Source of the DNA: Alsobacter sp046349155
Lineage (GTDB): Bacteria; Pseudomonadota; Alphaproteobacteria; Rhizobiales; Beijerinckiaceae
Assembly: GCA_046349155.1 (NCBI GenBank)
Contig: JAXMCW010000004.1
Coordinates: forward strand, 682,001 to 746,000
Length of the DNA stretch: 64,000 bases
Direction: 5' to 3'
In this document: positions 7,648 through 14,625 of the stretch, piece by piece
Position numbering within the stretch: position 1 is the stretch's first letter
Layout of the letters: each line of letters opens with the position of its first letter
The notes under the pieces: model-generated
Seen by the model: the letters and a program-made list of their open reading frames with translations, nothing else
The model's database searches: none
Told to the model about the DNA's origin: nothing
Program-made: the position numbers and the translations under genes

Positions 7648-9936
7648 TTGGCAGTCAAGAAAACCCTTCGTGAGCAACTTGGCGAGCTGCTCACCGCCGA
7701 TCAGCCCGACTACGACCGGATCGCAGTGCTGACCGCGCAGCTCCTTGAGGCCGACACCAGCCGGGCGCGCTTCTCAGTCGACGCCGGTGTAGTGGCTCGC
7801 CTCGGGCGTGAGCTCGTCGCGCGACACGAGACGGCACTCTCAGAACTAGTAAAGAACGCCTATGACGCCGATGCGCAGCGTGTCGACGTTCACATTGCGG
7901 GCCCCGTGCACGGCGATTTCATCGAAGTGAGCGACGACGGCTCGGGCATCTCGCACGAGGCGCTTACACAAGGTTTCATGCGGTTGGCGACAACGAGCAA
8001 ACTCGACCAGCCGCTTTCGCCTGTGTTTCGCCGCCGGCGCGCCGGGCGCAAGGGCGTTGGACGGTTCGCAGCCGAACGCCTTGGTCGCCGCCTGATTCTT
8101 ACAACCGCGACCGCGGCAGCCGACGAAGCGCTCCAGATCGACATTGAGTGGAGCCGATTCGAAGCCGGGCGCGACCTCGCGTCGATTTCGGTACCAGTTA
8201 CCACATTGCCAAAGTCGCGCCCACAGGGGACAACCTTGCGCATTGAGGGGCTGCGCGACGGCTGGCCGCCTGCCGCGGTCGAACGAACATTCAAGCATGT
8301 GCTTGATCTCATAGATCCCGGCGATCAGACCGCCGAGGCCGGGACAAGTTCAGATTTCTTCGTTCAGTTTAGGGCGGACGGGCGTAGCGTGGCCGTCGTC
8401 GACACCCGCACCCAGGTAGCGCGCTATGCATTTGCGGTAATCGAAGCCGAGATTGACCTCCACGGGAACGCCTTATGGAGCCTTCGCTGCGAAAGGCTGG
8501 GCATTGACATCAGCCGTCGCCCATTGCGCTTCGGCGAAAATGAAGCATCGCGGGCCGAGGCAGCGCGTCGCGCCAAGCTCAAGGCTTACTATTTTATCCT
8601 GGAGCGTAGCAATTTCCCCCCCACCGTCTACCAGACGGTGCAGAGCTACCTTGCCGCGAATGGCGGCGTCCGTGTCTATCGCAATGGATTTCGCGTGCCG
8701 CCCTACGGCCAGACTGGTGATGACTGGCTTGAGCTCGACCATATTGCCGCACGCCGGTCGCGGACACTCGCGCCGATGCGCAACCGCAACTTTCTCGGCT
8801 CCGTCTCGCTCGACGACGAATCCGGCTTGTTCGAGGAGACCTCCTCCCGCGAAGGCCTAATAGAATCGCCGGCGCTTGACGAGCTCGTGGCGGTGATGCA
8901 GGCCGCGATTTTGACCGGGGTACGCGAGGTTGATGCCGAGCGCCAGCGCCAGCAGCTGAAGCGGGTGCGGCCACCATCGGTCGGACCGTCAGACCCCTTG
9001 CCGCCCACAGCCGGCCTGGCGGCCACCGGCCAAGCGAGTGACGGCGAGCTTGGCTCTATCGTGCGCGATGCAACGCAGCGTGCACAGAGCCTCGCCGTCA
9101 ACCTCGGCGATAACGCGCTTCGTACCGCAGTCGATGAGCTAGCCCGCGTAGCTGCCGAGGCGGCTGAACGCGCACAACAGAGAGCTGCACTACTACGCGA
9201 GATTGACCTGCTGCGCGTGCTCGCAAGCATGGGCCTAGCAGTTGGGCAGTTCACGCACGAATTTTCAACCTTATCGGGTGCGATGCGCGCGGCGCTCGCC
9301 ACGCTCACTGAGAGCGGTCGTACCGACGCGGAGCGACTGGAGGCTGTTGCGGGCGTGCGCCTACTCCTTGACCAGGCCCGCGCCTTCAGCGGCTTGTTCA
9401 AGTCGATGACCGAGGACAATGCGTTACGCGAGCGGCTGCCGCTCGACCTCTATCAGGCAACAACGGCCTTTCGTACAGCGCTTCGCTCGGTCCTGGAGCG
9501 CAATAGCGTGACGATGGAAGTTGACGACGAGGGTGAGGAGGTGCTGTCGCCGCCGATGCACCGCTCGGAGCTATTCGCGATTTTGCTCAACTTCACTACC
9601 AACTCCATTAAAGCGGTGAAACGCGCCGGCCGCGAGGGGCATATTCTCGTGGCGCTGTCGCGCACGGCACGAGGCGGGGCAGTGATCGAATTCTCCGACA
9701 ACGGCGATGGCGTTGCCGAACACGTACGCGATACAATGTTCGACGCCTTTGTGACGACCACCGCTGCCAACGCTCGAGCGCAGACCGATGAGGAGATGGC
9801 CATAGGCTCGGGGCTGGGACTGGCGATCGTACGCGATGTCGTGACTGCCGCCGGCGGCACTGTAGAGCTGGCCGAGGCAGCGCCGCCCTACGCGACCTGC
9901 CTGCGCGTCGAGCTTCCACCCGGGATGCCTGAATGA
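7648..9936 (+). CDS. Dual GHKL-ATPase protein with histidine-kinase core
   Basis: A 762-residue soluble protein with two ATP-binding modules. Numbering below is from the in-frame upstream TTG at 7642; subtract two for the chosen start. The N-terminal half has Hsp90/MutL-type motifs: ELVKNAYDADA at about 68-78, DDGSGI at 98-103 and GRKGVGRFA at 135-143. The C-terminal third has a kinase-like dimerisation helix with GQFTHEFSTLSG (candidate phospho-His about 539), an N box (LLNFTTNSIKAV, about 648), G1 (FSDNGDGV) and G2 (GSGLGLAIV, about 722). No membrane segment is visible. TTG 7648 was chosen because GAGG at 7637-7640 is 7 bases upstream. The gene begins 121 bases after the endonuclease and overlaps the next ATG (ATGA). 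It is read as a cytoplasmic sensor kinase acting on the response-regulator-like partner. Confidence 0.85.
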   Translation: MAVKKTLREQLGELLTADQPDYDRIAVLTAQLLEADTSRARFSVDAGVVARLGRELVARHETALSELVKNAYDADAQRVDVHIAGPVHGDFIEVSDDGSGISHEALTQGFMRLATTSKLDQPLSPVFRRRRAGRKGVGRFAAERLGRRLILTTATAAADEALQIDIEWSRFEAGRDLASISVPVTTLPKSRPQGTTLRIEGLRDGWPPAAVERTFKHVLDLIDPGDQTAEAGTSSDFFVQFRADGRSVAVVDTRTQVARYAFAVIEAEIDLHGNALWSLRCERLGIDISRRPLRFGENEASRAEAARRAKLKAYYFILERSNFPPTVYQTVQSYLAANGGVRVYRNGFRVPPYGQTGDDWLELDHIAARRSRTLAPMRNRNFLGSVSLDDESGLFEETSSREGLIESPALDELVAVMQAAILTGVREVDAERQRQQLKRVRPPSVGPSDPLPPTAGLAATGQASDGELGSIVRDATQRAQSLAVNLGDNALRTAVDELARVAAEAAERAQQRAALLREIDLLRVLASMGLAVGQFTHEFSTLSGAMRAALATLTESGRTDAERLEAVAGVRLLLDQARAFSGLFKSMTEDNALRERLPLDLYQATTAFRTALRSVLERNSVTMEVDDEGEEVLSPPMHRSELFAILLNFTTNSIKAVKRAGREGHILVALSRTARGGAVIEFSDNGDGVAEHVRDTMFDAFVTTTAANARAQTDEEMAIGSGLGLAIVRDVVTAAGGTVELAEAAPPYATCLRVELPPGMPE

Positions 9937-11060
9937 GCGACGTTCCCAAGTTCCTTTTCATCGATGATGCGGTTAACGGCGGTGACGCGGACCGTTACTG
10001 GCGATTGCTCGACAAGGCCGGCGAACTCAGCATAGAGCCGCGGCTCCCGGAGCGCTCTGAGCTGCTCGTCTCTGAGGCTGAGCTGCCGGAGGGCATCAAC
10101 GGTTTCATCGTTGACATCAACCTCAAGGACCGCGTCGTCGAGGGACGTAATCGCTTCATTGGTACGGGCGCGGGGCTGGCACAGGATCTGCGGCTGCTTC
10201 AGGCAGTTAATGGCCCAGACGGCCAGCGCCCGCGCCCCATTGTTCGGCTGTGCGCGGCACAGGTGTTCCAGAGCTATCTCGCCGGCGATGACAGTACCGC
10301 TGACATTTTCGACTTGGGCTTTGCCAAGGAGACAATCGGCGACGGTGTTGGGCAGGCGCGCCAGCAGATCGCATCGCTCCCCGACCTTTATTTGGGCGTG
10401 ATACAAGCCGCTGGGGCTGGTAGCGCGCGCGATCTCCTCGGGCTCGATGAGGTGGGCTATGCCCGGCTGCACTCCGCGTTTCGAAGTGCCCTCGAGTTTG
10501 AGCTGACGCGCAAGCCGCACGAGGCAGCAAGTTTCTTCATCCGCTACTTTCTGGAGTCGCCCGGTCTCCTCATCGACGAAGCACTGCTGGCGATCAGGTT
10601 GGGCGTTAATCCCCAGAAGTCGTCGGGTTGGGAACTGGCTAAGCAGCGGTTCGCAGATGCCATTTATACCGGGCGGGCGGCGCACGGCTTTCCGCGCTGG
10701 TGGTCTGACAAGGTACTCGGCTTGTGGGCGCACATCGCCGAAATGCCGATTTACCGACTGACCGCGACTGAGCGGGTCGATCTGCTGCGGGCCGCAGGAC
10801 TCGAGTCCCTGGTCCCGATCGAGGCCAACGCTTACAGCCCCGGTAACCGGCCTTGGCTGCTGTCGCGGTCAGACGATCCGGCGTTGCAGCTCCCCGCTGA
10901 CCCGGAACACGCATACCCCTTGACCACGGCCACCAAGCCATGGCTCGACGAAGCGGTCTGGTGCCGTGAACAGGCCAAACGTGAGCGCCGGTCGCCGCTG
11001 CTTTCTCCAGAGACACAGGCCCGCCTCGCGCGCGACCTGAAGCGAGGCGCTTCGACCTAA
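9933..11060 (+). CDS. Response-regulator-like protein with unknown C-terminal domain
   Basis: A 375-residue protein whose ATG overlaps the kinase stop. The first 135 residues read like a receiver: FLFIDD (acidic pair D11-D12), GFIVDINLKD (candidate phospho-acceptor D61 at the end of a hydrophobic strand), PIVRLCA, and FAKET with K132 where the conserved lysine falls. The receiver is slightly longer than usual between strands. The remaining 240 residues are mainly helical, with W- and R-rich stretches (HGFPRWWSDKVLGLW), and match no DNA-binding or enzymatic domain I know. Adjacent kinase and regulator strongly suggest phosphotransfer. The output domain may act on the RM proteins or on an unknown target. 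Confidence 0.7.
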   Translation: MSDVPKFLFIDDAVNGGDADRYWRLLDKAGELSIEPRLPERSELLVSEAELPEGINGFIVDINLKDRVVEGRNRFIGTGAGLAQDLRLLQAVNGPDGQRPRPIVRLCAAQVFQSYLAGDDSTADIFDLGFAKETIGDGVGQARQQIASLPDLYLGVIQAAGAGSARDLLGLDEVGYARLHSAFRSALEFELTRKPHEAASFFIRYFLESPGLLIDEALLAIRLGVNPQKSSGWELAKQRFADAIYTGRAAHGFPRWWSDKVLGLWAHIAEMPIYRLTATERVDLLRAAGLESLVPIEANAYSPGNRPWLLSRSDDPALQLPADPEHAYPLTTATKPWLDEAVWCREQAKRERRSPLLSPETQARLARDLKRGAST

Positions 11061-11065
11061 ATCCC

Positions 11066-11728
11066 GTGCGCGATTTCCACCACGATCTGACCGAGCTGAA
11101 CTACTTGCTCCAGCGCGCCGATGTACTCAGGCGCTGGACGCGCGGGCTCGCCTACAGCGTCGATGGCGCGACACGTGTGGAGTTCAAGGCAGAGATCGCA
11201 ATTCGCGCTGACGCGCACGTCCGTCCTGCCGGCACCGATCTTGAGATCGCCGAAGTCGAGCTTAATCTCGTCGTGAGCGACGATGGCGCCATTACCTCCT
11301 GCAGCGCGCAGGTAGTGATCGATGGGCTGGCCTCCGATGGCGGCGCCGTTCGTCGCTTCGCGCTTCACTTTGACCGCCATCCCGATGGGCAAGCGAGTAC
11401 CGAGCTTCACGCAACTTACCACTGGCAGGTAGGCGGCAGCCAGCTTGACGATATGGAGCTTGGCAACGCGCTGTTTCTGGAGGGGCCGCGATTTCCCTCT
11501 CATCCGATCGACCCAGTCCTGCTCGTTGACTTCGTGCTCGGCCATTTCAACGGTGCCAAGCGCTCCGAACTGCTGACCCAACACTATGTCCGCTACCGCA
11601 GGCTGCTGCACGGCGTCCAGAGCTGCTTCGTAGCGCCATTCTTCGCCGCTATCAGCGCGGCGCTTGCTGCTGAAAATTTCGAGCCCACCGGGCTCTGGCC
11701 GGCCCTGTGCGGGCCAAGCTCTCCATGA
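11066..11728 (+). CDS. Conserved-looking unknown, last gene of the RM/two-component operon
   Basis: A 220-residue protein with GTG start 5 bases after the preceding stop, so clearly in the operon. The first 130 residues have beta-rich alternation (VEFKAEIAIRADAHVRPAG; ATYHWQVGG). The C-terminal part is helical (LLVDFVLGHFNGAKRSELL; APFFAAISAALAAENF) and could be amphipathic. No catalytic motif, signal peptide or zinc-binding cysteines. I do not recognise the family. Candidate roles are effector, sensor of infection or partner of the regulator; the sequence alone cannot choose. Confidence 0.6.
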   Translation: MRDFHHDLTELNYLLQRADVLRRWTRGLAYSVDGATRVEFKAEIAIRADAHVRPAGTDLEIAEVELNLVVSDDGAITSCSAQVVIDGLASDGGAVRRFALHFDRHPDGQASTELHATYHWQVGGSQLDDMELGNALFLEGPRFPSHPIDPVLLVDFVLGHFNGAKRSELLTQHYVRYRRLLHGVQSCFVAPFFAAISAALAAENFEPTGLWPALCGPSSP

Positions 11729-11830
11729 GTGGCCCGTGGACCGGCTGAGGCGCGCCGTCGGCCCGTCAACGACTGCCGAAGCACCAGGTCCAAAATTCTC
11801 AACTACCCCCCTCGTATTCGCAGCCCTGCG

Positions 11831-12060
11831 TGTGACGCCCTGTGACGCTTCTCATGCGCGTCGGCGACGCACTACGGCGAGACAGCATTTCGGACCAGTT
11901 GTGACAGGAATGGCCGAACGCGTGACAGCGTCGCTTCGGAATGGCATCCAGCCGTCACAACCCATGACGGATGTTTGTCACACGCGGCACGGAGCCCTCG
12001 GTCCGATACGATGTACTCTGTCACGCCGCGGTGACGAAATCGGCCCGAATTGTCATGCCA
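11831..12060. promoter_or_regulatory. Cluster of TGTGACA/TGTCACA motifs in a 0.69 kb non-coding region
   Basis: Bases 11729-12414 carry no convincing gene. Within them GTGAC or its complement GTCAC occurs at 11832, 11842, 11901, 11922, 11954, 11977, 12020 and 12031, eight times in about 200 bases. Two copies (TGTGACGC at 11831 and 11841) are exactly 10 bp apart. Two others form an inverted pair around a GC core (TGTCACGCCGCGGTGACG). Such spacing suggests a multi-site operator or origin-like iteron array. The open frame across it has unbiased codon use and reads as noise. Confidence 0.45.
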
Positions 12061-12414
12061 GACCCGCGCAAACGGCCGGAAGAGCTGTCAAGGGTCCTGC
12101 TGAAAATTCTGACGGCTGTCCTCGCGCTCGAAAAAGGTTGATCCGACGAGGAAATTGCCAGCTCATCTCACAAAACCGAGGACAGTCGACCTTCGCTCGA
12201 GCTTGCAGCGTGAGACAAAAATCGGCATTCCTTCGCGTGTCCTACGGTCGTCGTTCTCGCGCAACCACTACCGACTGAATGTCTGGCAGTGAGGCGAGCG
12301 GATCGAGAGGGGGAGGCCGGCACCAGCCGGACCTGCCCCCGCCCCGCAGCCAGCGACCGAACGCTCACCACGTCCGTCTGTCGAAGAGGTTACGCGCGCG
12401 GGGAGCGCCAACCC

Positions 12415-12972
12415 ATGCGCGTCGAGATTCGTCCTCTTGATCAGATCGCCAAACGGTGGGGGACTGCATTGCTGGCCCTGTCTGATGGACAGGCCCGCAA
12501 GGCCATGGCCCGAGCGATGACCGCCGAGGGACGTCCGACCTTCGCGGCTGTAAAGAAAGCCCTACGAACCCAGACCTCCATCCCTACCGGGATCATCCGA
12601 GCAGGCACCAGCTTCAAGGGAGCTGGTGCCTCAGACCTCACCACGATCATCACCGGCACCGGCCGGCCGCTTTCTCTCAAGCTCTTCAAACCGAGGCAAT
12701 TCTCGTATGGGGTAAGAGCCACCGTCTGGGGCAGGGCGCAGAAGTACCCAGGCATGTTCATGGGACCGCGCCCTGGCGTCCTCGCTCCCAAGCTCGGCGG
12801 CCATCCTTTCGTCCGCGAGAGCAAGTCCCGCCTCCCTATCGACCGAGGCTACGGACCCAGCATCCCCGTCGAGATCGTGAAGGACGCGTCCCGCGCAGCA
12901 TTCGAGGCTAGTCCACCACGGATCGTAGAGCGCATCGGCCGAGAGATCGCAAAGGTGCTCGCCGGCTACTGA
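12415..12972 (+). CDS. Phage minor tail protein, gpZ-like
   Basis: A 185-residue basic protein. The pattern of helix-rich N-terminus followed by LKLFKPRQFSYGVRATVW, GHPFVRESKSRLPI and YGPSIPVEIV resembles prophage minor tail protein Z (lambda gpZ family), which sits at the head-proximal end of the tail. ATG 12415 was chosen because the longer upstream frame is compositionally non-coding. The gene stands apart from the tail module, between the RM operon and the packaging genes, unusual for gpZ. Bases 12603-12631 within it form a perfect 11-bp inverted repeat. Confidence 0.65.
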   Translation: MRVEIRPLDQIAKRWGTALLALSDGQARKAMARAMTAEGRPTFAAVKKALRTQTSIPTGIIRAGTSFKGAGASDLTTIITGTGRPLSLKLFKPRQFSYGVRATVWGRAQKYPGMFMGPRPGVLAPKLGGHPFVRESKSRLPIDRGYGPSIPVEIVKDASRAAFEASPPRIVERIGREIAKVLAGY

Positions 12973-13356
12973 CCCCGCCAACTCCTTGTGGCCACCGCGT
13001 CACTGCGGCCCACACAGGTGCACTGGGGCGGCCTCCGACGGCCGCCGCTCCCCGAGCCACGGCAGGCCCACACGGCCCGCCTGTGCCCAGCGTGCCCCGC
13101 TCCCCGCGGCCCCTCCACCCTGCCCCCGGCCCACCCCCGAGCGCGTGGCCGACGTGGCCGCTGGGAGAAGGGTGTGGCGGCTGGGAGACACCCCCCCCGG
13201 CAGTGGGTCCTTCTGGAGACACCCACCCTGTGCGGGCGCGCGGCCCCCGCCTTTTGAGCGTGTTTCTGATCTCCGAATTCCGGCTTGGCTTTGCTGAGCC
13301 GAGAGGCCGGTCGGGGGTCGTTCCCGGCCGGATTGAGCAGCAGAGAGGTGCTGGCG
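12973..13356. other. Non-coding, C-rich spacer
   Basis: About 380 bases with very high C content and no frame with plausible protein composition. Two copies of GGAGACACC (about 13184 and 13217) and a GGCCGG...CCGGCC inverted pair near 13311-13334 are the only structures I see. It probably carries the leader of the gene at 13357. Confidence 0.4.
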
Positions 13357-13665
13357 ATGACGAAGGCGAAGGCGACGAAGATCACGAAGGAAGCCCTTGC
13401 GAAGGAGGCGGCTGCCGCATCGGCCTCTGGCCCGGTGACGCGCGATCCTGCGCCCGGCTTCGACAAGAACGAGCTGCCTGCGCAGACCGGATCGGCCAAC
13501 CCGGCGGTCGCCACCGACGCGGACGTTCGCACCCAGGTGGAGCCCGCGAAGGACAAGCTCGCGGACGCACCCGAGATCGTCGAGCGTGATACGCGATCCG
13601 TGCGCAAGCGCGGCGGCAGCGACATCGAGCCAGACGCCGATCACCGCTTCCCCGGTCGAGACTGA
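13357..13665 (+). CDS. Small charged hypothetical protein
   Basis: A 102-residue hydrophilic protein. It begins with a lysine-rich stretch (MTKAKATKITKEALAKE), has an alanine/proline-rich middle and ends with a charged tail (RKRGGSDIEPDADHRFPGRD). AGAGAGG lies 8 bases before the ATG. It is low in hydrophobic residues and probably disordered. No family recognised. It could be a small phage structural or DNA-associated protein; a tRNA-like gene follows 37 bases downstream. Confidence 0.5.
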   Translation: MTKAKATKITKEALAKEAAAASASGPVTRDPAPGFDKNELPAQTGSANPAVATDADVRTQVEPAKDKLADAPEIVERDTRSVRKRGGSDIEPDADHRFPGRD

Positions 13666-13702
13666 TCGCCGGGCGCACCAGCGTCCCGGCCGATCCACGC
13701 CT

Positions 13703-13774
13703 CGCTGCGTAGAGCAGCGGCAGCTCGCTGGGGTCATGTCCCAGAGGTCGCAGGTTCAAGTCCTTCCGCCGCAC
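13703..13774 (+). tRNA. tRNA-Met(CAT), initiator-like, partly degenerate
   Basis: The cloverleaf can be drawn as follows: acceptor 13703-13709 with 13767-13773 (five of seven pairs), D-stem GAGC/GCTC, anticodon stem CTGGG/CCCAG with loop GTCATGT (anticodon CAT at 13735-13737), variable loop AGGTC and T-arm GCAGG-TTCAAGT-CCTTC with one mismatch. It carries hallmarks of initiator tRNA: unpaired C1:A72, three consecutive G:C pairs next to the anticodon loop, and A11:T24. No CCA is encoded. The mismatches in acceptor and T-stem suggest a decaying or phage-adapted copy. Confidence 0.65.
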
Positions 13775-13888
13775 CCCTTCGCCAGCGCGACGGCCTCTCG
13801 CGCGGCGAATAGCGAGGGCAGGGGCCGCACCAGGGGGATGCCCTTGGACCCTGCCCCTGCGTCCACCCCTCATCACCGGAGACAGCGA

Positions 13889-14047
13889 ATGTCCCTCGTC
13901 CTGCTCATCGTGATCCTGCTCCTGCTCGGGGGCGTCGGCTCCCTGCCGACCTGGGGATGGTCCGCCGGCTGGGGCTACGGCCCGTCCAGCGTCCTCGGCG
14001 CGATCCTCCTGGTCGTCGTCATCTTGGCCCTCCTGGGCCGGATCTGA
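13889..14047 (+). CDS. DUF3309 family small membrane protein
   Basis: A 52-residue protein of two hydrophobic helices around a short loop: LVLLIVILLLLGG, then SLPTWGWSAGWGYGPS, then LGAILLVVVILALLGRI. The LPTW...WGYGPS signature is typical of DUF3309, small membrane proteins common in proteobacteria and of unknown role. GGAGA precedes the ATG at good distance. It is cargo-like within the phage, between a tRNA and the ParB-methyltransferase gene. It could act at the membrane during lysogeny; holin-like action is conceivable but not supported. Confidence 0.8.
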   Translation: MSLVLLIVILLLLGGVGSLPTWGWSAGWGYGPSSVLGAILLVVVILALLGRI

Positions 14048-14625
14048 ATGCCCGTCGAGCGCGGCCACCCCGCATTCCTGATGTCGCGAGTTCGGACACC
14101 TGGGGCTGGCACTGCTCGGCGGGACCTTCTGTGCAGCGGCCGGGAAGGACCGGCGCACCCCTGGCCATGAGGGGGTGATGGGTGAGGAGCCCCGGCGGTT
14201 GTGGCCGAAAGCCTGCCGCCTCAGCCGGTATAAAGCCCGGCCTGCACGACCAGATGCCGCACGGGCGGTGGCGATGAGGCGCGGGGAGATCCACCCCGCG
14301 CGGAGCCTGCCGCTCGGCTCGCCCCGGCCGCACGGGGCCGGCAGCGAACCGTTCCGCCGAGGGGGGGCGAGGCCCCCACCAGCAGACACCCCAGAGGGGA
14401 TCACCGACCCGCCGGCCCATTGTGGGCCGGGCGCTGCCGTGGCAACGGCACTGGATCGGCCCCCGCCATGACAGGCGATGCGCTGGGCAGGCCACGACGC
14501 CCAGGTGCGCAAGGCGGGAGCAGGCAAGCCCGCCGGAGCCATGGCCGACCAAGCCTGCTGTAAGCCGCCCGGGCGTTCAGGGCGGTCGGAGCCCGGCGAG
14601 GCTCCACAACCATTTCGAGGGCCAC
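14048..14625. other. Structured non-coding region with two adjacent hairpins
   Basis: Nearly 580 bases without a convincing gene; frames that are open have proline/arginine-rich non-protein composition. Two adjacent hairpins stand out: CCGGCCCA-TTG-TGGGCCGG at 14412-14430 and TGCCGT-GGCA-ACGGCA at 14435-14450. No U-run follows, so they are not simple terminators. They may form a structured leader of the gene at 14626 or part of a packaging/cos-like region upstream of the terminase genes. Confidence 0.35.

Noticed and set aside
11664..12278. Open frame of 204 codons through the post-operon region
   Set aside because: Starts inside the preceding gene, has Arg/Pro/Ser-rich composition with no folding pattern, and lies over the repeated GTGAC cluster.
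14175..14471. Forward frame of 98 codons before the ParB-methylase gene
   Set aside because: Composition is Arg/Pro-rich as expected of a high-GC shadow, with no ribosome binding site or recognisable domain.
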